The translations under genes were made by a program, and so were the position numbers. From Methylovulum sp. (lineage in GTDB: Bacteria; Pseudomonadota; Gammaproteobacteria; Methylococcales; Methylomonadaceae), in contig JAURZI010000153.1 in assembly GCA_030653435.1 (NCBI GenBank), positions 1 through 63,922 of the forward strand: a stretch of DNA of 63,922 bases. The letters are read 5' to 3'. Each line of letters opens with the position of its first letter. Within the stretch, counting starts at the first letter, position 1. The notes under the pieces were generated by a model that searched no databases, was not told the DNA's origin, and worked only from the letters and a program-made list of their open reading frames with translations. Below, piece after piece: positions 57,009 through 63,922 of the stretch.

Positions 57009-58409
57009 ATGACTGATAAGACAGCAAGCAAGTATTTGCTCAATCTTGAAAAACAATTTGCCAATGACAATCCTGTCTTGCTGAAAGCCTCAAAAATATT
57101 CCAGGAGCTAGACCAGGTTGAATACGATCTGGGGCTTATTGACCTCGATGAAACGACGGCCTGCAAATATTCGTGGTGGCCTATTGTCAGTTTGGTCGGC
57201 GGCAATTCTACGGCCAAATCCAGGTTTATCAACAGTTATCTGGGGTCTGAACAACTGCTGTCCGGCATCCAGGCTTCCAGCCACAAGTTTACCGTGCTGC
57301 TGCACAGCCATCAGCCCAATTCCGCGACGCTGCTGGGTTCGGCGCTCGATGTCGATCCCCGTTATCCGTTTTATCAAATCAGCAGCAAAATTGAACAGCA
57401 ACAGGAAGGCGAAGGTAGTCGCATCAATGCTTATCTGGAATTAAAAACCATCCAGAGCGAGCGTCTGAAAGGCAAGTTGTTTATTGATGCGCCCAATATC
57501 ATCACGTCGCTGACAACGCCGGTCATTTCGTTGTTAACCAAACACACGTTGGAAAACTCCGATCTGGTGCTGGTTTTTACCGACGCATTCGAACAGGAAT
57601 CGCCGTTGGTGCATGAATTGATACAGCATATTATTAAGCTTCAAGACACTAACAAATTTGTTTATCTGATTGACGAAGCCACCGCGAACCTGAGTGTCAG
57701 TAACAATAATGCGATCATCGCGTTGTGGCAAAGAAAGCTGTCCGAGTTGGGCATCAATACCGGGCAGTTCATCGTGTTGGCCAATCCGCAAAACACCATT
57801 AACTTGCCTGCGGCGGGCTATTTTGCCGAGATAGACCTGCGTCTGGCTAATGTCGAGCATGATCGTTCATACCGCGTGCTGGAATCCTTGGAAAAAAGCA
57901 TACATGACATTGAAAATATTGTGATGCCGGAAGTAAAAAAAGGCATTGCTTCTTGGAAGGAGCGGGCCAATATTTCCACGCTGGTTATTCTCAGTTTTAT
58001 TGCCACGCTGGCCATTTTTGCAGAAATACAGATGGGCATAATGGAGTTTTTAATCGATCCGGTTATCGGCCCGATAGTGCTGGCTGCATTGGTTGCGGTT
58101 ATGGTTCCAGTGCATCTTATCATTAGCCGGATACAGGCGAAGTTGACCGTGCACAAGCTTAATGCCCGGCAAAAAGAACTGCATCTGATGGAGAATCTGG
58201 CCAATTTGTTTGAAAAAAACCTGACATTTTCGCGCATGATATTGCCGACGACCGAACCGGTGGGCTGGAATAAAAAAACCAGGGCCCGTTTGTTGCAATT
58301 GACGGAAAAGGCCAAAGAGTTGGTCCAGGCCTTGAACGACCATTTCAGCGATTACAAGGAACCTGCGCTAAATTCCCCACAAACGCCCATTTTTAAAGAC
58401 TTTCCCTAG
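57009..58409 (+). CDS. Dynamin/EHD-like GTPase with C-terminal membrane segments
   Basis: The 466-residue protein has a dynamin-superfamily GTPase domain: G1-like loop LVGGNSTAKSRFINSYLG (about 62-79), switch threonine in SSHKFTVLLHSH (T95), and switch II LFIDAPN (157-163; usually DTPG). The usual Gly before Lys-Ser in G1 is Ala here, and the N/TKxD motif is unclear (VYLIDEATAN at about 218-227), so nucleotide binding may be altered. Two hydrophobic segments follow (about 325-375, NISTLVILSFIATLAIFAEI and later), then a coiled-coil tail. A membrane-remodelling or membrane-tethered role is inference. A small membrane protein gene lies 79 bp downstream. Confidence 0.65.
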   Translation: MTDKTASKYLLNLEKQFANDNPVLLKASKIFQELDQVEYDLGLIDLDETTACKYSWWPIVSLVGGNSTAKSRFINSYLGSEQLLSGIQASSHKFTVLLHSHQPNSATLLGSALDVDPRYPFYQISSKIEQQQEGEGSRINAYLELKTIQSERLKGKLFIDAPNIITSLTTPVISLLTKHTLENSDLVLVFTDAFEQESPLVHELIQHIIKLQDTNKFVYLIDEATANLSVSNNNAIIALWQRKLSELGINTGQFIVLANPQNTINLPAAGYFAEIDLRLANVEHDRSYRVLESLEKSIHDIENIVMPEVKKGIASWKERANISTLVILSFIATLAIFAEIQMGIMEFLIDPVIGPIVLAALVAVMVPVHLIISRIQAKLTVHKLNARQKELHLMENLANLFEKNLTFSRMILPTTEPVGWNKKTRARLLQLTEKAKELVQALNDHFSDYKEPALNSPQTPIFKDFP

Positions 58410-58488
58410 GATTTTTGCGTATAGGCAGCCGTAAAGGACATCATTATCGCCGTTGTTGATTCAGCATAAATGCTTCTAAAGATTAACT

Positions 58489-58986
58489 ATGGACACTTTA
58501 AAAAAATACTTGCCGCTGTGCTGGTTTATAGCAAATCCCCTTGAGTTGGTAAGGTCTGTTGATTTCCTGAAACAAAACGTCATCGTCTATTTTCTTGTTG
58601 AATTCTTCGTGCAGGCGAATATGACCGATGACCCGTTAGAATCGTTGTTTGAGGTGGGTCTGGAAACCTTATTAACCTGTTTGTTCATAGCGGCTATGCT
58701 GTATTTTAATAAAACGCTATATGCCTATGTGCAAGTGTTGTCTGCGTTTTTATTCTGCTCCAATGCCGTGTCGTTTATTATCATACCGGTACTCGTTTGG
58801 CTCACTATCAGTGAAAATACCTTAAGCTATTATCTGGTCGGATTGTTGTTGTTATGGGATTATGCGCTGGTGACCTATATCATCAAACGGGTTATGGAGC
58901 TTAATATATTTGCCAGTATCGCCGTGTCGTTATTTTATACGGCGTTTACTTATGCCGGCGCTATTGGGCTGGGGCAGTTGATGTGA
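58489..58986 (+). CDS. Yip1-like membrane protein of unknown function
   Basis: The 165-residue protein has about five membrane helices (from residue ~50 on: TLLTCLFIAAMLYF, VLSAFLFCSNAVSFIIIPVL, YYLVGLLLLWDYALVTYII and IAVSLFYTAFTYAGAIGL). The opening 'ANPLELVRSVDF' followed by a helix bundle recalls Yip1/DUF-type small membrane proteins, but I cannot name the family. It lies 79 bp after the dynamin-like gene on the same strand and likely shares its transcript. Its 3' end overlaps the convergent DUF2064 gene by 37 bp. Confidence 0.65.
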   Translation: MDTLKKYLPLCWFIANPLELVRSVDFLKQNVIVYFLVEFFVQANMTDDPLESLFEVGLETLLTCLFIAAMLYFNKTLYAYVQVLSAFLFCSNAVSFIIIPVLVWLTISENTLSYYLVGLLLLWDYALVTYIIKRVMELNIFASIAVSLFYTAFTYAGAIGLGQLM

Positions 58987-59612
58987 GAGCGATATCTTGC
59001 CAGATCCTCAGGGGTGTCTATATCCCATTGCAGCGGCAATTCATGCAGCCGGAGCCGAAGCTGGCGGATGCGCTCCCGGGTTGCTGCCAGCACCAGCGGT
59101 GATCCCCAAGGCATATCGTCGAACAGCGGTTGATACAGACGGTTAGCGCCGATTAACACATAGCCCCCATCTTCCGCAGGCCCCAATACACAATCACAGC
59201 CTTGGCTTAATGCGCTTAGCGCCGATTCCAAGTCATCAGGCGTTAAGGACGGGCAATCGCAGCCTATCAGCAAGGCATAACGATAGTCCTCAAGGGCCAT
59301 GCGGAAAGCGCAAGCCATGCGTGCGCCCAAACCCTCACCTTGTTGTTGTTGCAAAACCAGGCCATAGCTTGCTGCGGCCGCCGAAAAAAACGGATGTTCC
59401 ATGGTTGGCGCACAGCACAGCCGGATTGGGCACAAGCGGCTGTCCACAGCCAGCTGTATGGTCCTTGACGCGAGTTCGCGATGCACATCGGCGGCTTGCT
59501 CAGGCGTTAGTGCCGGTGTCAAGCGGGTTTTAACCTGGCCTGGAACGGGCGCTTTACAAAAGATCAGCAAGACGGCGCCGGGATATTGATAAGATACAAT
59601 AGGCGTATGCAC
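58950..59612 (-). CDS. DUF2064/TIGR04282 family glycosyltransferase-like protein
   Basis: The 220-residue protein starts at GTG 59612. It has the nucleotide-sugar-transferase-like fold opening LLIFCKAPVPGQVKTRLTP, then LLIGCDCPSLTPDDLESAL (DxD-like CDCP) and LGPAEDGGYVLIG, all diagnostic of the family. Members are found in arsenosugar and related clusters, but the reaction here is unknown and no arsenic genes are near. The 3' end overlaps the convergent membrane protein gene by 37 bp. Confidence 0.88.
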   Translation of the reverse strand: MHTPIVSYQYPGAVLLIFCKAPVPGQVKTRLTPALTPEQAADVHRELASRTIQLAVDSRLCPIRLCCAPTMEHPFFSAAAASYGLVLQQQQGEGLGARMACAFRMALEDYRYALLIGCDCPSLTPDDLESALSALSQGCDCVLGPAEDGGYVLIGANRLYQPLFDDMPWGSPLVLAATRERIRQLRLRLHELPLQWDIDTPEDLARYRSHINCPSPIAPA

Positions 59613-59639
59613 AGATTACCCGTTAACACTAAGGACATT

Positions 59640-60236
59640 ATGGACAAGCAATTTGAAATCCTGCAAAAAGAAATTGTTTATTCGGGCTTTTTTCGCATGG
59701 AAAAATACCGTCTTAAGCACACCTTGTACGGCGGCGGCTGGAGCGCAGACATCAGTCGTGAACTTTTTGTGCGTAGCGCTTGCGTCGCGGTGCTGCTATA
59801 TGACCCGGACGCCGATAAAGTCGTGTTGATCGAGCAATTCCGAGCCGGCGCCATTTTACAGCCGGACCAGGCCTGGCTGGTAGAAATTGTCGCCGGCGGC
59901 ATAGAAGAGGGTGAATCCGCCGAGGAGGTCGCCTATCGGGAGTCGGTGGAGGAGGCTGGTTGTGAAATCGAAGCATTGCTTGAAATCAGGCGATTTTATA
60001 CTACACCGGGTTGTTCGGCAGAGTGGTTGACGCTGTATTGCGGCAAGGTCGATAGCGCGCAAGTAGGCGGTGTTCACGGTTTGGATGATGAGCATGAAGA
60101 TATTTTAGTGCGCGCCGTCGAGTTTGATGAGGCTTATCGGATGCTGGAAGACGGTGAAATTATCTCGGCGATCCCGATAATTGCCATCCAGTGGCTGGCA
60201 TTAAATAAGCAGAAACTTAGGCAGCAGTGGGCGTAA
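59640..60236 (+). CDS. nudF: ADP-ribose pyrophosphatase (Nudix hydrolase)
   Basis: About 198 residues from ATG 59640 (MDKQFEILQKEIVYSGFF), set by AAGGACATT just upstream. The Nudix box is complete: GGIEEGESAEEVAYRESVEE followed by AGCE. The N-terminal dimer-exchange strands (VYSGFFRMEKYRLKH) and the loop TTPGCSAEWLTLY match NudF. It hydrolyses ADP-ribose to AMP and ribose 5-phosphate. It converges on alr with six bases between the stops. Confidence 0.93.
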   Translation: MDKQFEILQKEIVYSGFFRMEKYRLKHTLYGGGWSADISRELFVRSACVAVLLYDPDADKVVLIEQFRAGAILQPDQAWLVEIVAGGIEEGESAEEVAYRESVEEAGCEIEALLEIRRFYTTPGCSAEWLTLYCGKVDSAQVGGVHGLDDEHEDILVRAVEFDEAYRMLEDGEIISAIPIIAIQWLALNKQKLRQQWA

Positions 60237-60242
60237 TGCCGG

Positions 60243-61331
60243 TCATTTAAGCCAGGAAGAATCGATCTGCCGTACCCGCTGGGTAATGCCGCACACCAAG
60301 GTGTACGGGATAGTCCCGGCCCAATCGGCGATTTCTTCAACGGCTAGCCCTTCGCCCCATAAAGTCACCGGGTCGCCGGGTTTTGCCTGGGGTTGGGTTT
60401 GCAGGTCAACGGTAATCATATCCATCGATACTCGGCCGATTAGCGGCACACGGCCACCGTTCAGCAGCACCGGCGTTCCCACTTTGGCGTGACGTGGATA
60501 ACCATCCCCATAACCGATGGCGACCACGCCCAGCAGGGTTGGTTTTTCGCACACCCAACTGCCGGCATAGCCCACCGTGTCGCCTGCGGTTATCGGTTTT
60601 ACGGCGATTAGCCGTGAATGTAAGCCCATGATAGGTTTTAAGCCCAGTTGCGCCCCGGTGCTGCCCGGAAAAGGCGAAATGCCGTACAGCATAATGCCTG
60701 GACGTACCCAGTCCGCCAAGGCTTCCTGCCATCCTAAGATACCTGCTGAATTGGCAATGCTGCGTTCACCCGGAATGCCTTGCAGCGTGTCATTAAATAA
60801 CGTGATCTGCTTGAGGGTCATCGGGTCTTGCGGATCATCGGCACTGGCCAGATGGGTCATTAAACTGATGGGGCGCTTGATGATAGGGCAGTCATTGAGG
60901 CGTTGATAAACGGCGTTAAAATCTTTGGCCTTAAAGCCTAAACGGTTCATGCCGGTGTCGATTTTTAACCATACCGCAATTTGCGCCCGTTCGCTGCGGC
61001 CGGCAAAAATATCCAGTTGGGTATGGGAATGCACCAAGGCGTCCAGTTGGTAAATCAGCAAGGCGTCCAATTCATCGTTGGAGGTAAACCCTTCCAAAAC
61101 GACTATGCGGTTTTTCAAGCCTGCTTTACGCAAACGTATGCCTTCATCAACCCGTGCGACGGCAAAGGCGTCTACAGCATTTAATGCCTCTGCGATCCGC
61201 AACAAGCCGTGCCCATAGCCATTGCCTTTGATGACCGCCATAATTTTGGCCTTGGGGGCGTGCCGACGGACTGTTTGCAGATTATGCTGGATAGCATCTA
61301 ACTTTAATACGGCGTAAGCGGCAGGCGTCAT
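60243..61331 (-). CDS. alr: Alanine racemase
   Basis: The 362-residue PLP enzyme interconverts L- and D-alanine for peptidoglycan. The PLP lysine is in AKIMAVIKGNGYGHGLLRIA, close to the N-terminus, and the catalytic tyrosine region is GDTVGYAGSWVCEKP; GYGDGYPRHA follows. Its start codon overlaps the dnaB stop by four bases, so the two are cotranscribed, the usual arrangement in gammaproteobacteria. Confidence 0.96.
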   Translation of the reverse strand: MTPAAYAVLKLDAIQHNLQTVRRHAPKAKIMAVIKGNGYGHGLLRIAEALNAVDAFAVARVDEGIRLRKAGLKNRIVVLEGFTSNDELDALLIYQLDALVHSHTQLDIFAGRSERAQIAVWLKIDTGMNRLGFKAKDFNAVYQRLNDCPIIKRPISLMTHLASADDPQDPMTLKQITLFNDTLQGIPGERSIANSAGILGWQEALADWVRPGIMLYGISPFPGSTGAQLGLKPIMGLHSRLIAVKPITAGDTVGYAGSWVCEKPTLLGVVAIGYGDGYPRHAKVGTPVLLNGGRVPLIGRVSMDMITVDLQTQPQAKPGDPVTLWGEGLAVEEIADWAGTIPYTLVCGITQRVRQIDSSWLK

Positions 61332-62722
61332 TCGTAATCACCGCTGCTGTAAGACGTGCCTGCAAAATTTTCAAACCGGGTATATTGGCCCAAAAAGGTC
61401 AGGCGGACGGTTCCTAGCGGCCCGTTACGTTGTTTGCCGATGATGATTTCTGCGATGCCTTTATCAGGGCTGTCTTCGTTATAGACTTCGTCCCGGTAAA
61501 CAAACACGATCAAGTCGGCATCTTGTTCGATAGCGCCGGATTCGCGCAAATCGGACATGACCGGACGCTTGTTAGGCCGTTGTTCAAGGTTGCGGTTAAG
61601 TTGCGACAACGCGACGACCGGCACATTGAGTTCTTTGGCCAGCGCTTTCAAGCCGCGGGAAATATCAGAAATCTGGTTCACCCGGTTATCGCCGCTGGAA
61701 GGCGATTGCATCAGTTGCAGGTAATCCAGCACGATCAGCCCCAGTTGACCATGTTCACGCATTAAACGCCTAGCGCGTGAGCGCACTTCGGTAGGGGTTA
61801 GCGCCGGGGTATCGTCAATGAATAACTTGGTTTCCGCCAATAAATTGATAGCGGAAGTCAAACGCGGCCATTCGTCGTCTTCCAGCTTGCCGGTTCTGAC
61901 TTTATGCTGGTCGATGCGCCCTAAAGAAGACATCATCCGCATCGCCAAGGCATCGCCCGGCATTTCCATGCTGAATACGGCAACCGGCTTATCGCCTTTG
62001 ATGGCAATGTTTTCCGCCATATTCATGGCGATGGTCGTTTTGCCCATGGAGGGTCTGCCCGCAACAATAATCAAATCGGCAGGCTGTAAACCGGAGGTGA
62101 GCGTGTCGAAATCGGTAAATCCGGTGGCGGCGCCGGTAATGGAGCCCTCTTGCTCGAACAGCGCCTCGATTTTATCCACCGCACGCGCCAGCAAGGATTT
62201 GATAGGCACAAACCCGCCTTGCCCGCGCTGCCGTTGTTCGGCAATTTTAAAGACTTCGCGCTCGGCGTTTTCAAGCAGTTCGGCGGTATCGCGGCCTTCC
62301 GTATTAAATGCAGAGTTTGATATATCCGTGCCCACATGGATTAACTGGCGTAATACGGATCGATCCCTGACAATGGTGGCGTAGGTGGCGATATTGGCGG
62401 CACTGGGCGTGTCTTTTGCCATTACCCCCAAATAAGACAAGCCCCCGGCATTTTCCAGTTCACCTATGGCTGCCAGCGCTTCGGATATGGTGATAATATC
62501 GAAAGGCATCTGTTTATCGGCTAACTGGGCGATAATCCTGAATATCAGTTGATGGCCGCGGTGATAAAAATCACTTTCCACGACTTTATCGGCTACCGAG
62601 TCCCACGCCTGGTTATCCAGCATTAACCCGCCTAGGACCGATTGCTCCGCCTGTATGGAATTAGGTGGGATTTTAAAAGCGTCAACCGAATAATCAGGCT
62701 CAAATGAATAATTTTCAGACAT
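61328..62722 (-). CDS. dnaB: Replicative DNA helicase DnaB
   Basis: About 464 residues from ATG 62722 (MSENYSFEPDYSVDAFKIPP). The N-terminal primase-interacting domain begins PNSIQAEQSVLGGLMLDNQA, and the RecA-like domain has Walker A VAGRPSMGKTTIAMNM and Walker B VLDYLQLM, with the arginine-finger region SDLRESGAIEQDADLIVFVYR. It is the hexameric fork helicase. No intein is present at the usual P-loop site. Confidence 0.97.
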   Translation of the reverse strand: MSENYSFEPDYSVDAFKIPPNSIQAEQSVLGGLMLDNQAWDSVADKVVESDFYHRGHQLIFRIIAQLADKQMPFDIITISEALAAIGELENAGGLSYLGVMAKDTPSAANIATYATIVRDRSVLRQLIHVGTDISNSAFNTEGRDTAELLENAEREVFKIAEQRQRGQGGFVPIKSLLARAVDKIEALFEQEGSITGAATGFTDFDTLTSGLQPADLIIVAGRPSMGKTTIAMNMAENIAIKGDKPVAVFSMEMPGDALAMRMMSSLGRIDQHKVRTGKLEDDEWPRLTSAINLLAETKLFIDDTPALTPTEVRSRARRLMREHGQLGLIVLDYLQLMQSPSSGDNRVNQISDISRGLKALAKELNVPVVALSQLNRNLEQRPNKRPVMSDLRESGAIEQDADLIVFVYRDEVYNEDSPDKGIAEIIIGKQRNGPLGTVRLTFLGQYTRFENFAGTSYSSGDYE

Positions 62723-63029
62723 GGCTATCAAGCATTAAAACGAACGATTTTATCATAAGCGCTGTAGTCCAGGCGGATAGTTAAACGACCCATCCTGCAA
62801 CGGCATAAGTTGCCCGGCTAAGGCGGCTCATTAAAAGCGTATCCGGGACCAGGACAAGCGTATTGTAAGCGCTTGCCGTCTCCCCCAAATGCGGGTTGGC
62901 AGTTAAACACGGCGTCATTATGGATTGGGTGTTGTTTTTTATCGTCGATTATGGCAATTTGCACCCAGACCGTCAGTTTGTTAACGGTCATTCTGTCATG
63001 GATTTTCAATTTAAAACTATAGGTCAACT

Positions 63030-63779
63030 ATGTGTTTCAGTGCAAATATGTCACTTGGGCTTGGTGTCGCCGGGTTGGTGGCGTCAGGTATTACTTTTAT
63101 CGATAAAGAAGAGGCGATGTGGGTACGGGTTGCTAGGGCATACGCCATTTTTCACTTTTCTTTAATGGAGCTCATCCAATATTTTGCTTATCCGGTTGCC
63201 GACCAATGCGGGTTCGGGACGAATTTATTCTTAAGCCAGTTATCCACTTATCATATCAGTTTGCAAGCCTTGGCCATCATGCCCGCGCTGGCAACTTACT
63301 CGTCTGATCCAACCGCGCTTAAACGCGCAACTTTAATGGGGCTGGGCTTAAGTTCATCATTCCTGATGTTCAGCTTTTTGCCGAATAGCTGGCAACTGAT
63401 AGACGCCAAACTGTTTGACTTTAAGCCCAATTTTATCGGTGACATGATTTCTTGCCTGCACATGGGCAAATATCATATTGCTTATTCCATCTCCAGCGCT
63501 TTCGGATCATTGGTGACGCATGGTTCATTATTTGCGTTGGCTATCAGCGGGTTTTTATGGCAAAACAACAAGAAAATAGCCCGCTACCATTTTGCTATGG
63601 CTATTATGACCTTGTTTGTGCCGCAATGGTTTTTTGGCGTGACAACAGGGGAAGCTGCGGCGATTTATTGTTTCTACTCGATACCGATTACCGTGAGTTT
63701 TATGCCAGTGTTTAAAAAGTTTTTTACCGCACAGGTCTATGATTACTCCTGTGATAACAATCTTGAAAGCAACGCATAA
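63030..63779 (+). CDS. Polytopic membrane protein (MCFSA.. / DUF5765-like)
   Basis: The 249-residue protein begins MCFSANMSLGLGVAGLVASG, the opening typical of a small family of bacterial membrane proteins (DUF5765-like), and has about seven hydrophobic helices with a conserved-looking LHMGKYHIAYS and VPQWFFG. The function is unknown. ATG 63030 has TAGGT as a weak ribosome binding site. It is monocistronic as far as the window shows and is followed by a hairpin. Confidence 0.7.
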   Translation: MCFSANMSLGLGVAGLVASGITFIDKEEAMWVRVARAYAIFHFSLMELIQYFAYPVADQCGFGTNLFLSQLSTYHISLQALAIMPALATYSSDPTALKRATLMGLGLSSSFLMFSFLPNSWQLIDAKLFDFKPNFIGDMISCLHMGKYHIAYSISSAFGSLVTHGSLFALAISGFLWQNNKKIARYHFAMAIMTLFVPQWFFGVTTGEAAAIYCFYSIPITVSFMPVFKKFFTAQVYDYSCDNNLESNA

Positions 63780-63799
63780 GGCTCAGCAATTCTCATTAT

Positions 63800-63834
63800 G
63801 ACCCCAAGCTACCCTATTTCCGGCTTTGGGGGTC
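63800..63834. terminator. Imperfect terminator hairpin
   Basis: GACCCCAAGC (63800-63809) and GGCTTTGGGGGTC (63822-63834) form an imperfect stem with small bulges just after the last gene, with no T-run. It may end the transcript of the preceding gene. Confidence 0.4.
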
Positions 63835-63922
63835 GAACAATTGGGCTTTTCGGGTTATAAGACCAGCCCTCCAGCATAAAATCGAGCAGATGCTCCCAGC
63901 TATCAAAGCACAAGTAAGAAGT

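Overview
The window looks like chromosomal DNA of a gammaproteobacterial (type I) methanotroph of the order Methylococcales. The pyrG-kdsA-eno-ftsB order is a gammaproteobacterial arrangement. The methylotrophy genes are those type I methanotrophs carry alongside their main assimilation route: NADP-dependent methylene-tetrahydrofolate dehydrogenase (mtdA), MOFRL-type glycerate 2-kinase, serine hydroxymethyltransferase, formate-tetrahydrofolate ligase, malate dehydrogenase and a pyrophosphate-dependent phosphofructokinase. The assignment comes from gene content and protein recognition only; no database search was run.

Layout. 1-2.2 kb: an AT-rich, decaying patch with a transposase-like tail and a PIF1-type helicase gene broken by a stop, a frameshift and a 3' deletion. 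2.2-6.8 kb: an internally duplicated protein of unknown function, an ammonium channel gene (amtB) behind a sigma-54/NtrC-type promoter, and a Wzx-like flippase. 6.9-14.5 kb: one-carbon and serine-cycle genes (ftfL, a methyltransferase, glyA, gck, mtdA, and mdh divergently). 14.5-16.5 kb: LemA plus two TPM-domain proteins. 16.5-22.7 kb: pyrG-kdsA-(Uma2 gene)-eno-ftsB-sulfotransferase-like gene. 23-26.3 kb: a periplasmic protein, then the adaptor and outer-membrane factor of an efflux pump; a lone RND pump gene lies 25 kb away at 51.5-54.6 kb. 26.5-36.3 kb: housekeeping (aminotransferase, PPi-PFK, PilZ protein, lytic transglycosylase lipoprotein, FKBP, rlmKL, acylphosphatase, uppP, tilS). 36.5-42.3 kb: two divergent large RTX-type secreted proteins. 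42.3-45.6 kb: a compact signalling locus of cupin, triple-GAF protein and ANTAR regulator, divergent from a monoheme membrane cytochrome c, with NtrC/sigma-54-like sites between. 45.7-51.3 kb: ABC-F protein, NYN nuclease, PpnP, MauG-like dihaem peroxidase, and an overlapping MnmM-like methyltransferase / MnmC-oxidase-like flavoprotein pair. 55-59 kb: accessory genes, including a 57-residue membrane peptide, a cupredoxin-cytochrome c fusion, and a dynamin/EHD-like GTPase followed by a membrane protein. 59-63.8 kb: DUF2064 transferase, Nudix hydrolase, alr, dnaB, and a DUF5765-like membrane protein.

How it fits together. MtdA, FtfL and GlyA carry C1 units through tetrahydrofolate to serine, and glycerate kinase and enolase carry the carbon on to phosphoenolpyruvate; malate dehydrogenase is beside them. 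PPi-PFK serves the ribulose monophosphate/glycolytic side. The candidates for something undescribed are the ANTAR/triple-GAF/monoheme cytochrome locus (42.3-45.6 kb), the MnmM plus MnmC-oxidase-like pair (49.7-51.3 kb), the GTPase-membrane protein pair (57-59 kb) and the inverted repeats between the RTX genes. I saw no rRNA, tRNA, CRISPR array or complete insertion sequence, though I could not run structural RNA searches.
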